NCBI GenBank assembly: GCA_965249685.1
Contig: CBDFMN010000003.1
Span: forward strand, 1,116,001 to 1,180,000
DNA: 64,000 nt
Origin: RH-AL1 sp965249685
Lineage (GTDB): Bacteria; Pseudomonadota; Alphaproteobacteria; Rhizobiales; Beijerinckiaceae
Reading direction: 5' to 3'
Part shown: in pieces, positions 9,159-16,531 of the stretch
Layout: each line of letters opens with the position of its first letter
Position numbering within the stretch: the stretch's first letter is position 1
The notes under the pieces: model-generated
Database searches by the model: none
What the model saw: the letters and a program-made list of their open reading frames with translations, nothing else
What the model was told of the DNA's origin: nothing
Position numbers and translations under genes: made by a program

Positions 9159-9255
9159 TTGCCCGGAGAGGCCGGGTCTGATGAAGGCGTCTTCACCGAC
9201 GCGACCATGGGCTCCACGTCGGGCGCAAGGGCGAAGGTGGAAGCCACGGCTGCGT

Positions 9256-10446
9256 TCACCGATCGACCTCACCAAAGACGATGTCGAGCGAACCCAGGAT
9301 CGCGCTGACGTCGGCCAGCATGGACTTGCGGCACAGGAAGTCCATCGCCTGCAGGTGCGCGTAGCCCGGCGCGCGGATCTTGCAGCGGTAGGGCTTGTCC
9401 GTCCCATCCGACACCAGGTAGACGCCGAACTCGCCCTTCGGCGCTTCCACGCACGTATAGGTTTCGCCGGCGGGCACGTGGAAGCCTTCGGTGTAGAGCT
9501 TGAAGTGGTGGATCAGCGCCTCCATCGAGCGCTTCATCTCCGCGCGGGACGGCGGCACCACCTTGCCCTGCTTGGAGGCGATCGGCCCCTGCCCGCTTGG
9601 GCTCAGCAGCGTCTCCACGCATTGTTTCATGATGCGGACCGACTGGCGCATCTCCTCCATGCGAACGACCTGGCGCTCGTAGCTGTCGCCGTGCTTACCC
9701 ACGGGGATGTCGAAATCCATCTCCTCGTAGCACTCGTAGGGCTGCGCCTTGCGCAGGTCCCACTCGGCTCCCGAGGCGCGCAGCACCGGGCCGGAGAAGC
9801 CCCAGCGCCAGCAATCCTCCAGGCTCACGATGCCGATGTCGACGTTGCGCTGCTTGAAGATACGATTTTCGATGAAGAGGTTATGCAGGTCGTCGAGGAC
9901 CTTGATGAAGGGATCGCACCAGGCGCCGATGTCCTCGATGAGCTGACGCGGGCAGTCGATGTGGACACCGCCCGGTCGGAAGTAATTGGCGTGAAGGCGC
10001 GCGCCCGAGGCACGCTCCGAGAACACCATCAGCTTCTCGCGCTCCTCGAAACCCCAGAGCGGCGGCGTCAGCGCCCCGACGTCGAGGGCCTGCGTCGTGA
10101 CGTTGAGAAGGTGAGAGCCGATACGGCCGATCTCGCAGAAGAGCACCCGAATGAGCTGGGCGCGGCGCGGCACCTCGATCTTCAACAGCTTCTCGATGGC
10201 GAGGCAGAAGGCGTGCTCCTGGTTCATCGGCGAGCAATAGTCGAGCCGGTCGAAATAGGGCACGTTCTGGATATAGGTGCGGGCCTCCATAAGCTTCTCG
10301 GTGCCGCGGTGCAGCAGGCCGATATGCGGATCGACGCGCTCGACAACCTCGCCGTCGAGTTCCAACACCAGCCGCAACACGCCATGCGCGGCCGGATGCT
10401 GCGGCCCGAAGTTGATCGAGAAATTACGGGGGGAATGATCGTTCAT
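9256..10446 (-). CDS. nuoD: NADH-quinone oxidoreductase subunit D (49-kDa type)
   Basis: Peripheral-arm subunit of complex I (396 residues) related to the large subunit of NiFe hydrogenases; with NuoB it forms the quinone-reduction site. The FGPQHPAAHGVLRLVLELDGE motif near residue 13 and the HRGTEKLME and DYCSPMNQEHAF segments are diagnostic. The C-terminus ends ILGSLDIVFGEVDR, as is standard. It is a separate gene, not fused to nuoC, and an unrelated exported-protein gene lies between the two. Confidence 0.97.
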   Translation of the reverse strand: MNDHSPRNFSINFGPQHPAAHGVLRLVLELDGEVVERVDPHIGLLHRGTEKLMEARTYIQNVPYFDRLDYCSPMNQEHAFCLAIEKLLKIEVPRRAQLIRVLFCEIGRIGSHLLNVTTQALDVGALTPPLWGFEEREKLMVFSERASGARLHANYFRPGGVHIDCPRQLIEDIGAWCDPFIKVLDDLHNLFIENRIFKQRNVDIGIVSLEDCWRWGFSGPVLRASGAEWDLRKAQPYECYEEMDFDIPVGKHGDSYERQVVRMEEMRQSVRIMKQCVETLLSPSGQGPIASKQGKVVPPSRAEMKRSMEALIHHFKLYTEGFHVPAGETYTCVEAPKGEFGVYLVSDGTDKPYRCKIRAPGYAHLQAMDFLCRKSMLADVSAILGSLDIVFGEVDR

Positions 10447-10457
10447 GGCGTGTCCGG

Positions 10458-11030
10458 TCAGTTGGCGGTGATGCCGGTGGCCTTGATCTCGGCTTCCACG
10501 GTCTCTGAGTATCTGGGGATGAACGCGTCAAATATGCCGGGCAGACGCTGGTTAAGCTGCGGCATCTTCGCGAGGATGCTTTGGCCGATCGGCGAAGTGT
10601 AGAACTGATCGAGCGCGAGCAGTTCCTCGCGCGTCATCGTCTGCAATGCCGCCACCATATTGAGGCCGACAAGCAGCTCCATGTGGGTTTGCGCCGCCTT
10701 CGTCGTCGCGGCGACGATCTTCTCGCGCTCGTCGGGCTGCAGCGCCTTCCCCTTCTGCTTCTCGATCGACGCGACGATGGATGGGGTCAAAGCCTGCACC
10801 ATCGTCATCATGTCTCTCTTGACGCTGGCGCTCTGGTAATAATGCCGTGCGGCCGCGACGGCGACTTGGTCGTAGCTCATCAGCTGGTCGCGCAACTGCT
10901 TGCCATCCGTCGGTAGCGGCGGCTGGAAGCCCGGCGGCCCAGTCAGGACCTGCGCAGCGGCGGATATGGCCTGGCCGCACAGCAGCAGCCCGACGACGGT
11001 CGCGACAACGCGGTTGCGTTTTCTCGCCAC
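10458..11030 (-). CDS. exported DUF2059-family protein encoded inside the nuo operon
   Basis: This 190-residue protein has a basic N-terminus and a hydrophobic segment ending in SAAAQ (about residues 1-27), so it is probably secreted to the periplasm. The mature part is helical and contains FYTSPIGQSILAKMPQL, a signature of DUF2059 proteins, whose biochemical role is not established. The GTG start at 11030 is chosen because the signal peptide begins there and AGGCGGGA lies just upstream. It is co-directional with nuoC (77 bp upstream) and nuoD (11 bp downstream), so it is probably co-transcribed with complex I. Whether it helps assembly is unknown. Confidence 0.85.
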   Translation of the reverse strand: MARKRNRVVATVVGLLLCGQAISAAAQVLTGPPGFQPPLPTDGKQLRDQLMSYDQVAVAAARHYYQSASVKRDMMTMVQALTPSIVASIEKQKGKALQPDEREKIVAATTKAAQTHMELLVGLNMVAALQTMTREELLALDQFYTSPIGQSILAKMPQLNQRLPGIFDAFIPRYSETVEAEIKATGITAN

Positions 11031-11107
11031 GGTCCCGCCTCGGCCGTCGAGCCGCGACGCGGCGGCGGGAGCCCAGAAGCCGCGAAAGAATGGAACGGAC
11101 CTGCCCC

Positions 11108-11722
11108 TCACTGCGCCTTGTCTCCCGCCTTCTCGTCGCCCGGCAGGACGTACTCGCCCGCGCCTTCCCAGGGCGAAAGGAAGTCGAACGCGCGGAAGGC
11201 CTGGTCGAGCTTGACCGGCTCGTAGACGACCCGCTTCTGCTCGTCGTCGAACCGGACCTCGACGTAGCCGGTCATCGGGAAGTCCTTGCGCAACGGGTGC
11301 CCGTCGAACCCGTAATCGGTCAGCAGGCGGCGCAGGTCCGGGTGGCCGGAGAAGAACACGCCGAAGAGGTCGTAGACCTCGCGCTCGAACCAATTGGCGG
11401 ACGGATGGACGGCGACGAGCGATGGCACGGGCGCGCGCTCGTCGGTCGCGACCTTCAGGCGGATACGGCGGATGTATTTGGGCGAGAGCAGGTGAGTGAC
11501 GACGTCAAAACGCTTTTCGCGCTCCGGGTAGTCCACGGCGGTGACGTCGATCAGGCAAAGGAACCGGCACTGGGGATCGTCGCGAAGGAAGGTCACCGTC
11601 TCGACCAGCCTGTCGGGATCAAGCGTCAGCGTCAGCTCGCCGAGCGCGAGCGTCTGCGCCAACACCGCGCCGGGCACACAGGCGGCCACGTGCGCGCCGA
11701 GATCCTTCAAAGCCTCATCCAT
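11108..11722 (-). CDS. nuoC: NADH-quinone oxidoreductase subunit C (30-kDa type)
   Basis: Peripheral-arm scaffold subunit of complex I (204 residues) that packs against NuoD. The family signature FEREVYDLFGVFFSGHPDLRRLL lies near residues 115-135, followed by YGFDGHPLRKDFPMTGYVEVR. The start at ATG 11722 (MDEALKDLG) has GGAAAGG just upstream and matches family length. An in-frame extension would run into nuoB and is rejected. The 136-bp gap to nuoB shows no gene. Confidence 0.96.
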   Translation of the reverse strand: MDEALKDLGAHVAACVPGAVLAQTLALGELTLTLDPDRLVETVTFLRDDPQCRFLCLIDVTAVDYPEREKRFDVVTHLLSPKYIRRIRLKVATDERAPVPSLVAVHPSANWFEREVYDLFGVFFSGHPDLRRLLTDYGFDGHPLRKDFPMTGYVEVRFDDEQKRVVYEPVKLDQAFRAFDFLSPWEGAGEYVLPGDEKAGDKAQ

Positions 11723-11858
11723 CCAGAAACCTTTCCACTCGCGGGCAAATCTACTCGCCGAACCAATGGCAACCGACGTGCCCAAGGCGGGTGCCTCGGG
11801 CGGCCACCGCGCAGAGCCAGAACCATGCCCCTCAGTCGACCGCGCCGCGGCCGACGCC

Positions 11859-12425
11859 CTAACGCTCGATCGTACCGGTGCGCCGGATCTTCTTTTGCAG
11901 CAGGAGGATGCCATAGAGCAGCGCTTCCGCCGAAGGCGGACAGCCGGGCACATAGATATCCACAGGCACGATGCGGTCGCACCCGCGGACCACGGAGTAG
12001 GAATAGTGATAATAGCCGCCGCCGTTGGCGCACGAGCCCATGGAGATGACGTACCGCGGCTCCGGCATCTGGTCGTAGACCTTGCGCAAGGCGGGAGCCA
12101 TCTTGTTGGTCAACGTGCCGGCGACGATCATCACGTCGGACTGGCGCGGGCTGGCGCGCGGCGCGAAGCCGAACCGCTCGATGTCGTAACGCGGCATGGA
12201 AGCCTGCATCATCTCGACCGCGCAACAGGCAAGGCCAAACGTCATCCACATCAGCGACCCCGTACGGGCCCAGGTGATGAGGTCGTCGGCCGAGGTCACG
12301 AGGAACCCGCGGTCGGCCAGTTCATCGTTCAGCGCGAGAAAATACGGGTCACTGGCGCCCGCGGCGGACGGCTTGGGGATGCCGTGGGTCAGGACGTCGG
12401 TCGGAGGCGTGACGATCACTCCCAT
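11859..12425 (-). CDS. nuoB: NADH-quinone oxidoreductase subunit B (PSST type)
   Basis: Carries cluster N2, the last iron-sulfur centre, which reduces quinone at the NuoB/NuoD interface (188 residues). The four N2 ligands are the tandem Cys67-Cys68 (GLACCAVEMM), Cys132 (GSCANGGG) and Cys162 (VPGCPPSAEAL). The start at ATG 12425 gives MGVIVTPPTD and overlaps the nuoA coding end by 10 bp, which points to translational coupling. Confidence 0.97.
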   Translation of the reverse strand: MGVIVTPPTDVLTHGIPKPSAAGASDPYFLALNDELADRGFLVTSADDLITWARTGSLMWMTFGLACCAVEMMQASMPRYDIERFGFAPRASPRQSDVMIVAGTLTNKMAPALRKVYDQMPEPRYVISMGSCANGGGYYHYSYSVVRGCDRIVPVDIYVPGCPPSAEALLYGILLLQKKIRRTGTIER

Positions 12426-12781
12426 TCGAGGGCTCCCTTTTTCCATTCGTAGACAAAGCCGACGGTGAGCACCCCGAGGAACACGATCATCGACCAAAAC
12501 CCGGCCAGACCGATCTGGCGAAAGGCCACCGCCCAGGGAAACAGGAACGCCACCTCAAGATCGAAGATAATGAAGAGCAGCGAGACGAGATAGAAGCGGA
12601 TGTCGAACTTCATGCGGGCATCGTCGAAGGCGTTGAACCCGCATTCGTAGGCGGAGAGCTTCTCGGGATCGGGCGACTGGTAGGCCACGAGGAACGGCGC
12701 GACGAGCAGAGCGCCAGAGATGACCGCCGCGATCGCCATGAAGACGACGAGGGGCAGATATTCGCTGAGGATGTCTTGCAT
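12416..12781 (-). CDS. nuoA: NADH-quinone oxidoreductase subunit A, first gene of the nuo operon
   Basis: Small membrane subunit of complex I (121 residues, three helices). Diagnostic motifs are KLSAYECGFNAFDDARMKFDIRFYLVSLLFIIFDLEVAFLFPW, which contains the conserved Cys and the acidic residues of the ND3 loop. It is the most upstream nuo gene here, so the operon promoter is expected in the 217 bp between it and the next minus-strand gene. Confidence 0.97.
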   Translation of the reverse strand: MQDILSEYLPLVVFMAIAAVISGALLVAPFLVAYQSPDPEKLSAYECGFNAFDDARMKFDIRFYLVSLLFIIFDLEVAFLFPWAVAFRQIGLAGFWSMIVFLGVLTVGFVYEWKKGALEWE

Positions 12782-12998
12782 GGTGCCGCTTTCGCTTCAC
12801 GGGGAGGCCGAGCGACAAGTTCGGAGTCGTTCTAACCTCGCTGTGGTCGCGATGCGTAACGCAGCGCAATGCGGGAGGCAAGATCCGGCGCGCCGTAGCG
12901 ATGTCGCGGGGCGTGAGGTCGCGGCGCTCTAGCGATCGGGCGCGCGAGCCTCCAGGGACTGTGGCTGCCCGGACGGTGTCTCGCGGCGTGGACGTCCC

Positions 12999-13235
12999 TC
13001 AGACCTTATGACCGGCGATCTTCGCCCGCATTTCCAGTCGCGCGGCCTGGATGGACATCGAGACCATGTAGGCGAGAAAGGTATCGTTGAGGGCCTCGGC
13101 GATCTCCTTGGCGGAGGTGCAGAGATCGGAGAAGCGGATCAATTGCTCCAATCGCGCCTGCTCGCCCGGTTGGAACTGGTCCATCCGGCCCACCGCCGCA
13201 GAACCTTTGCCCGTGGTGCCCTTCTGGTCTGACAT
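12999..13235 (-). CDS. small hypothetical protein upstream of nuoA
   Basis: A 78-residue frame starting MSDQKGTTGKGS. The N-terminal 20 residues are polar and low in complexity; residues from about 25 to 73 look like two amphipathic helices (GEQARLEQLIRFSDLCTSAK and onward). There is no signal peptide or membrane span, and I do not recognise a family. It ends 217 bp before nuoA and is divergent from the luxI-type gene, sharing with it the intergenic region that holds the lux box. Start and reality of the gene are moderately supported by codon usage only. Confidence 0.5.
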   Translation of the reverse strand: MSDQKGTTGKGSAAVGRMDQFQPGEQARLEQLIRFSDLCTSAKEIAEALNDTFLAYMVSMSIQAARLEMRAKIAGHKV

Positions 13236-13409
13236 TGCCGATCGCTCTTTCGGTGATGGTGCGGCGCCTGGCAACAGGCCAGGGCCAAGGTCCATTTATC
13301 AACGACGAAATCAAGTAACAGTCTTGCGGCGTCGCCCGCTTCCTTCGATCGTTGAAGTAACGGCGCTGCGCAGACCACCCGGAATGTCCGCATAGGACTT
13401 GCTTGGGCT

Positions 13410-13429
13410 ACCTGTGCATCTCCACAGGT
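13410..13429 (+). promoter_or_regulatory. lux box (LuxR-type operator) upstream of the luxI homologue
   Basis: The sequence has the canonical ACCTG-N10-CAGGT form and is a perfect dyad; the symmetry extends to nine bases per arm (13408-13431, CTACCTGTG and CACAGGTAG around six bases). Lux boxes of about 20 bp of this form are bound by LuxR-family dimers and usually overlap the -35 region. The centre lies about 69 bp before the chosen luxI ATG, which leaves room for a promoter and short leader. It could also act on the divergent small gene. Confidence 0.85.
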
Positions 13430-13488
13430 AGTCGTTCTTCGCTGGTTTGCTTCTCTTGCTCATCGCCAATTACAGCAAGAGCCGGCCG

Positions 13489-14112
13489 ATGATCGAAGCC
13501 TTTACCCTTGCGACCGCGCATCATTTCGGCGATGCACTCGCCTCGCAGGCCCGTCTTCGCTACAGGACTTTCGTCGCGCACCGCGGCCTGCCGCATGCCC
13601 ATTACGCGGGCCTGGAATACGACGAGTTCGACACGCCGGCTGCGGTCTACTTCGTGTGGCGCGATCCAGCGGACGCCGTCCGCGGCCTGGCGCGCCTGCT
13701 GCCGACGACACGCCCCTACATGCTCCAGGCCTACTGGCCCGAACTCGTGAAGGACGAGCCGCTGCCCGCCTCACCCGCCGTCTGGGAAGTGACGCGCGTC
13801 TGCGTCGACCGTTCGCTGCCGACCGCCCAGCGGCTCAGAGTGTTTCCCGAACTCTTCGCCGGCGTCGACGAGTTCTGCGCCCGGCAGGGCATCGCGGCCA
13901 TCGTCGGCGTCACGCGGCCGCACCTGATCACCTACCATTACCGCTCGGGCTACCGCTGGCTCGGTCCGGCCGCCGAAGTCGAAGGCGAGATGGAGCGCGC
14001 CTTCACGCTTCCCTGTGGCGCGATTCGCTCCCGCGCCGCCTGCGACAAGCTCGCGATCCCGGATTCGGTCCTGCGCACGGTGGTGGCCGAACCGTGGGCG
14101 CAAGCGGCGTGA
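13489..14112 (+). CDS. LuxI-family acyl-homoserine-lactone synthase
   Basis: Predicted to make an N-acyl-homoserine lactone from S-adenosylmethionine and an acyl carrier (207 residues). With the start at ATG 13489, the LuxI/EsaI residues fall at almost standard positions: Arg24, Phe28, Asp45, Asp48, Arg69, Glu100 and Arg103, with the signature RLLPTTRPYML and then WEVTRVCVDRS. The usual Trp34 is Leu34. An in-frame start 14 codons upstream is possible, but it would add a segment foreign to the family and crowd the lux box. The gene lies directly behind that lux box, implying positive autoregulation by a LuxR protein, plausibly the one encoded nearby. The acyl chain cannot be read from sequence. 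Confidence 0.9.
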   Translation: MIEAFTLATAHHFGDALASQARLRYRTFVAHRGLPHAHYAGLEYDEFDTPAAVYFVWRDPADAVRGLARLLPTTRPYMLQAYWPELVKDEPLPASPAVWEVTRVCVDRSLPTAQRLRVFPELFAGVDEFCARQGIAAIVGVTRPHLITYHYRSGYRWLGPAAEVEGEMERAFTLPCGAIRSRAACDKLAIPDSVLRTVVAEPWAQAA

Positions 14113-14133
14113 TGGGCGAACCCACGGTGCCTT

Positions 14134-14370
14134 GTGCCGCGTAAGGCGTCCGCTGCGCGTCACGACCCGCCCGTGCTGCAGGTCGCCCTGCACATGCGCG
14201 AGGCCGTCGGCTACCTCGCGGCGCTCGCCTCGCGCTCCGATCTCGAGGTGATCGCCCGAAAGCTCCTCGGCGTCCACGTCGATCTCGGCGCGGAAATCGC
14301 GGCGCTGATGGACGCGGACGACGCGACACCTGCATCGCAGCCGCCTGGACCCAGACTTATCCGCCATTGA
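14134..14370 (+). CDS. small ORF between the luxI and ectB homologues
   Basis: A 78-codon frame starting at GTG, with a helical core HMREAVGYLAALASRSDLEVIARKLLG followed by an acidic stretch and a Pro-rich tail. It is in the same reading frame as the preceding luxI-type gene and separated from its TGA by only seven sense codons, so it could be a separately translated protein or a read-through extension. The ribosome-binding site is poor. No family is recognised. Its end lies 30 bp before the next gene, so all three are probably on one transcript. Confidence 0.45.
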   Translation: MPRKASAARHDPPVLQVALHMREAVGYLAALASRSDLEVIARKLLGVHVDLGAEIAALMDADDATPASQPPGPRLIRH

Positions 14371-14400
14371 CCGCGCCACTGACCATGAAAGGAACGTCCC

Positions 14401-15702
14401 ATGCGTGAGGCGCCCGGCCTGCCCAACGATACCAGCGTGTTCGCCGACCATGAATCCGCCGTTCGCTCCTACTGCCGCGAGATGCCGAGCGTGTTTACGC
14501 GCGCGCGTAACGCGCTCCTGTGGGACGAGGCCGGCGCGGAATACATCGATTTTCTCTCCGCATGCGGGGCGCTGAACTACGGCCACAACCATCCGGCGAT
14601 CAAGGCGGCGGCCGTCGGCCACCTTGCCTCCGATACGATCCTCTGCGGGCTCGACCTCCACACGGCGACGAAACGACGGTTTATCCACGAGTTCCGCCGG
14701 ATCGTCCTCGTCCCGCGCGGCTTCGACTACAGGATGCAGTTCCCGGGGCCGACCGGCACGAATGCCGTCGAGGCGGCGCTGAAGCTCGCGCGCAAAGTCA
14801 CCCACCGCCGCAGCGTGGTCGCCTTTTCGCGCGCCTTCCACGGCATGAGCCTCGGCGCACTCGCGGCGACCCAGAACCCCAAGGCCCGGCGCGGCGCCGG
14901 CGTGCCTTTGCCGTACGTCACCCGGTTGGCGTACGACGGCGATACGGACTGCGGCCTCCCCGATCTCGAAACCTTTGAAGCCGGGCTCGCGGCCGGGCTG
15001 TTCGACCGGCCCGCCGCCTTCCTGATCGAGACCGTGCAGGGCGAGGGCGGCCTGCACGTCGCCTCGCCGGACTGGTTGCGTGCCGTCAGGGACCTGGCGC
15101 GGCGCCTCGGCTCGTTGCTGATCGTCGACGACATCCAGGCAGGGTGCGGGCGCACCGGCCCTTTCTTCAGCTTTGAACGCGCCGAGCTGTCGCCTGACAT
15201 CGTCTGCCTGGCGAAATCGATCAGCGGCCTTGGCCTGCCGATGGCGCTGGTGCTCATCAAGCCGGAGCACGACGCCTGGGCGCCGGGCGAGCACAACGGC
15301 ACCTTCCGTGGCAACAATCTGGCGTTCGCCACCGCCACGGCGGCGTTGCGCCTTTGGGAGAACGAGGCCTTCCTGGCAGCCAAGCACGCGCGCGAGACGA
15401 CCGTCCGAGACTGGCTCGCATCGATCGGCGAGTGCTACGGCCATGCCGGCGTCGAGCCGTGCGGGCTTGGCATGATGACCGGCCTGCGCTTCAACCGCGT
15501 CGGCCAGGCCAGGACGATCGCGCGCGCCCTCTTCGCGCGGGGCGTGCTGATCGAGACGGCGGGGCCGCAGGACGAGGTGCTGAAGCTGATGCCGCCGCTG
15601 ACGATCGATCGCACGACCCTGGACGAGGGGTTGCGCCGCATCGACGAAACGTTGGCCATGGTCCTCCAGCCCAGTCACGCCCTGCACCGCGCGGCAGCCT
15701 GA
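14401..15702 (+). CDS. EctB-like class III aminotransferase (diaminobutyrate-2-oxoglutarate transaminase family)
   Basis: PLP-dependent class III aminotransferase of 433 residues. The family reaction is L-aspartate-4-semialdehyde plus L-glutamate to L-2,4-diaminobutyrate plus 2-oxoglutarate. EctB-type signatures are ETVQGEGG (210-217), VDDIQAGCGRTGPFFSFE (242-259), the PLP lysine Lys272 in LAKSISGLGLPMALVLIKPE, and GEHNGTFRGNNLAF (296-309). No ectA or ectC is nearby, so ectoine synthesis is not indicated locally. A good AAAGGA ribosome-binding site precedes the ATG. It follows the luxI-type gene on the same strand and is probably under the same lux-box control. The actual substrate is inferred only from similarity. 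Confidence 0.88.
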   Translation: MREAPGLPNDTSVFADHESAVRSYCREMPSVFTRARNALLWDEAGAEYIDFLSACGALNYGHNHPAIKAAAVGHLASDTILCGLDLHTATKRRFIHEFRRIVLVPRGFDYRMQFPGPTGTNAVEAALKLARKVTHRRSVVAFSRAFHGMSLGALAATQNPKARRGAGVPLPYVTRLAYDGDTDCGLPDLETFEAGLAAGLFDRPAAFLIETVQGEGGLHVASPDWLRAVRDLARRLGSLLIVDDIQAGCGRTGPFFSFERAELSPDIVCLAKSISGLGLPMALVLIKPEHDAWAPGEHNGTFRGNNLAFATATAALRLWENEAFLAAKHARETTVRDWLASIGECYGHAGVEPCGLGMMTGLRFNRVGQARTIARALFARGVLIETAGPQDEVLKLMPPLTIDRTTLDEGLRRIDETLAMVLQPSHALHRAAA

Positions 15703-15784
15703 AGACGGTCGGAAACATCCGAGACGAACTCGAGCGGGCCCTATGGTGGAGCGATCCCAACCGGCCACCGGGCGCGACGCCGCC

Positions 15785-16498
15785 TCAGATTGCGATCAGG
15801 CCTTCCTGCAGGGCAATGACGATAGCGGTGACCCGGTTGGTGGCGCCGAGCTTGCGCATGGCGTTGCACACGTGGAACTCGACGGTGCGCTCGGCAAGCG
15901 AGAGGATCGTGCTGATCTCCCAATTGGTCTTTCCCTCCTTTGCCCAGAGGAGGCATTCGCGCTCGCGGCTCGTCAGGCGCACGCGCGCCGGCGGCGGACT
16001 TTGGGTTCCCGCAAGCGCGTTGTGGCGGATCCAGGTCTGCGCTGCGAGAGCATAGAGGTAGGGCAGGCGCGAAACGTCCGGCCGCTCGCGCCCGCGCAAG
16101 CTGAGGCTCACGACGTGGGTGCGCCCGTCGGGATTGTGGAAGGGCATGGTCACGCCGCCGTGCACGCCGATCGAGTCGCAGGCCGCGAAGAAGCGCGCCT
16201 CCTCGGCGGTCTCGCCCGGCCGTCCGACCACGCTGTCCCATGAGAACGGCTGCCGCGCCATCCTGCATTGGCGCAGCACAGGGTCGACGGCCGCCCACTT
16301 GTTGTGAAGGTAGGTCTCGACATAGCCGGACGGCAACTGCGCGCAGAGGACATCGAGCGGCGCAGCGCCGCTGGCCGACACGAAGACGAGGTTCTCGTAC
16401 CCCTCGTCTCGAATGGCATCGTAGAAGCACGCGTTCAACGCGCCGACGTCGGCTGCCCGCTGCGTGGTCTCGAGGAACGTCTCGAAGTCAGAAGCCAT
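15785..16498 (-). CDS. LuxR-family quorum-sensing transcriptional regulator
   Basis: A 237-residue two-domain regulator. Residues 1-165 form the autoinducer-binding domain, with the conserved Tyr63, Asp72 (VDP), Trp87 (PFSW) and a Gly near 114 (GVHGG). The position of TraR Trp57 is Tyr59. Residues 173-237 are the LuxR/GerE helix-turn-helix (LTSRERECLLWAKEGKTNWE then TVEFHVCNAMRKLG). It should bind the lux box at 13410 in response to an acyl-homoserine lactone, plausibly the product of the convergent synthase gene. The gene is transcribed after the hydrolase gene, with a 33-bp gap. Confidence 0.92.
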   Translation of the reverse strand: MASDFETFLETTQRAADVGALNACFYDAIRDEGYENLVFVSASGAAPLDVLCAQLPSGYVETYLHNKWAAVDPVLRQCRMARQPFSWDSVVGRPGETAEEARFFAACDSIGVHGGVTMPFHNPDGRTHVVSLSLRGRERPDVSRLPYLYALAAQTWIRHNALAGTQSPPPARVRLTSRERECLLWAKEGKTNWEISTILSLAERTVEFHVCNAMRKLGATNRVTAIVIALQEGLIAI

Positions 16499-16531
16499 GC
16501 GCTATTCCGCCGATAGGCCCGTCGCGGGTCG

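Noticed and set aside
14401..15702. Ectoine biosynthesis cluster
   Set aside because: Only an ectB homologue is present; no ectA, ectC or aspartokinase gene adjoins it.
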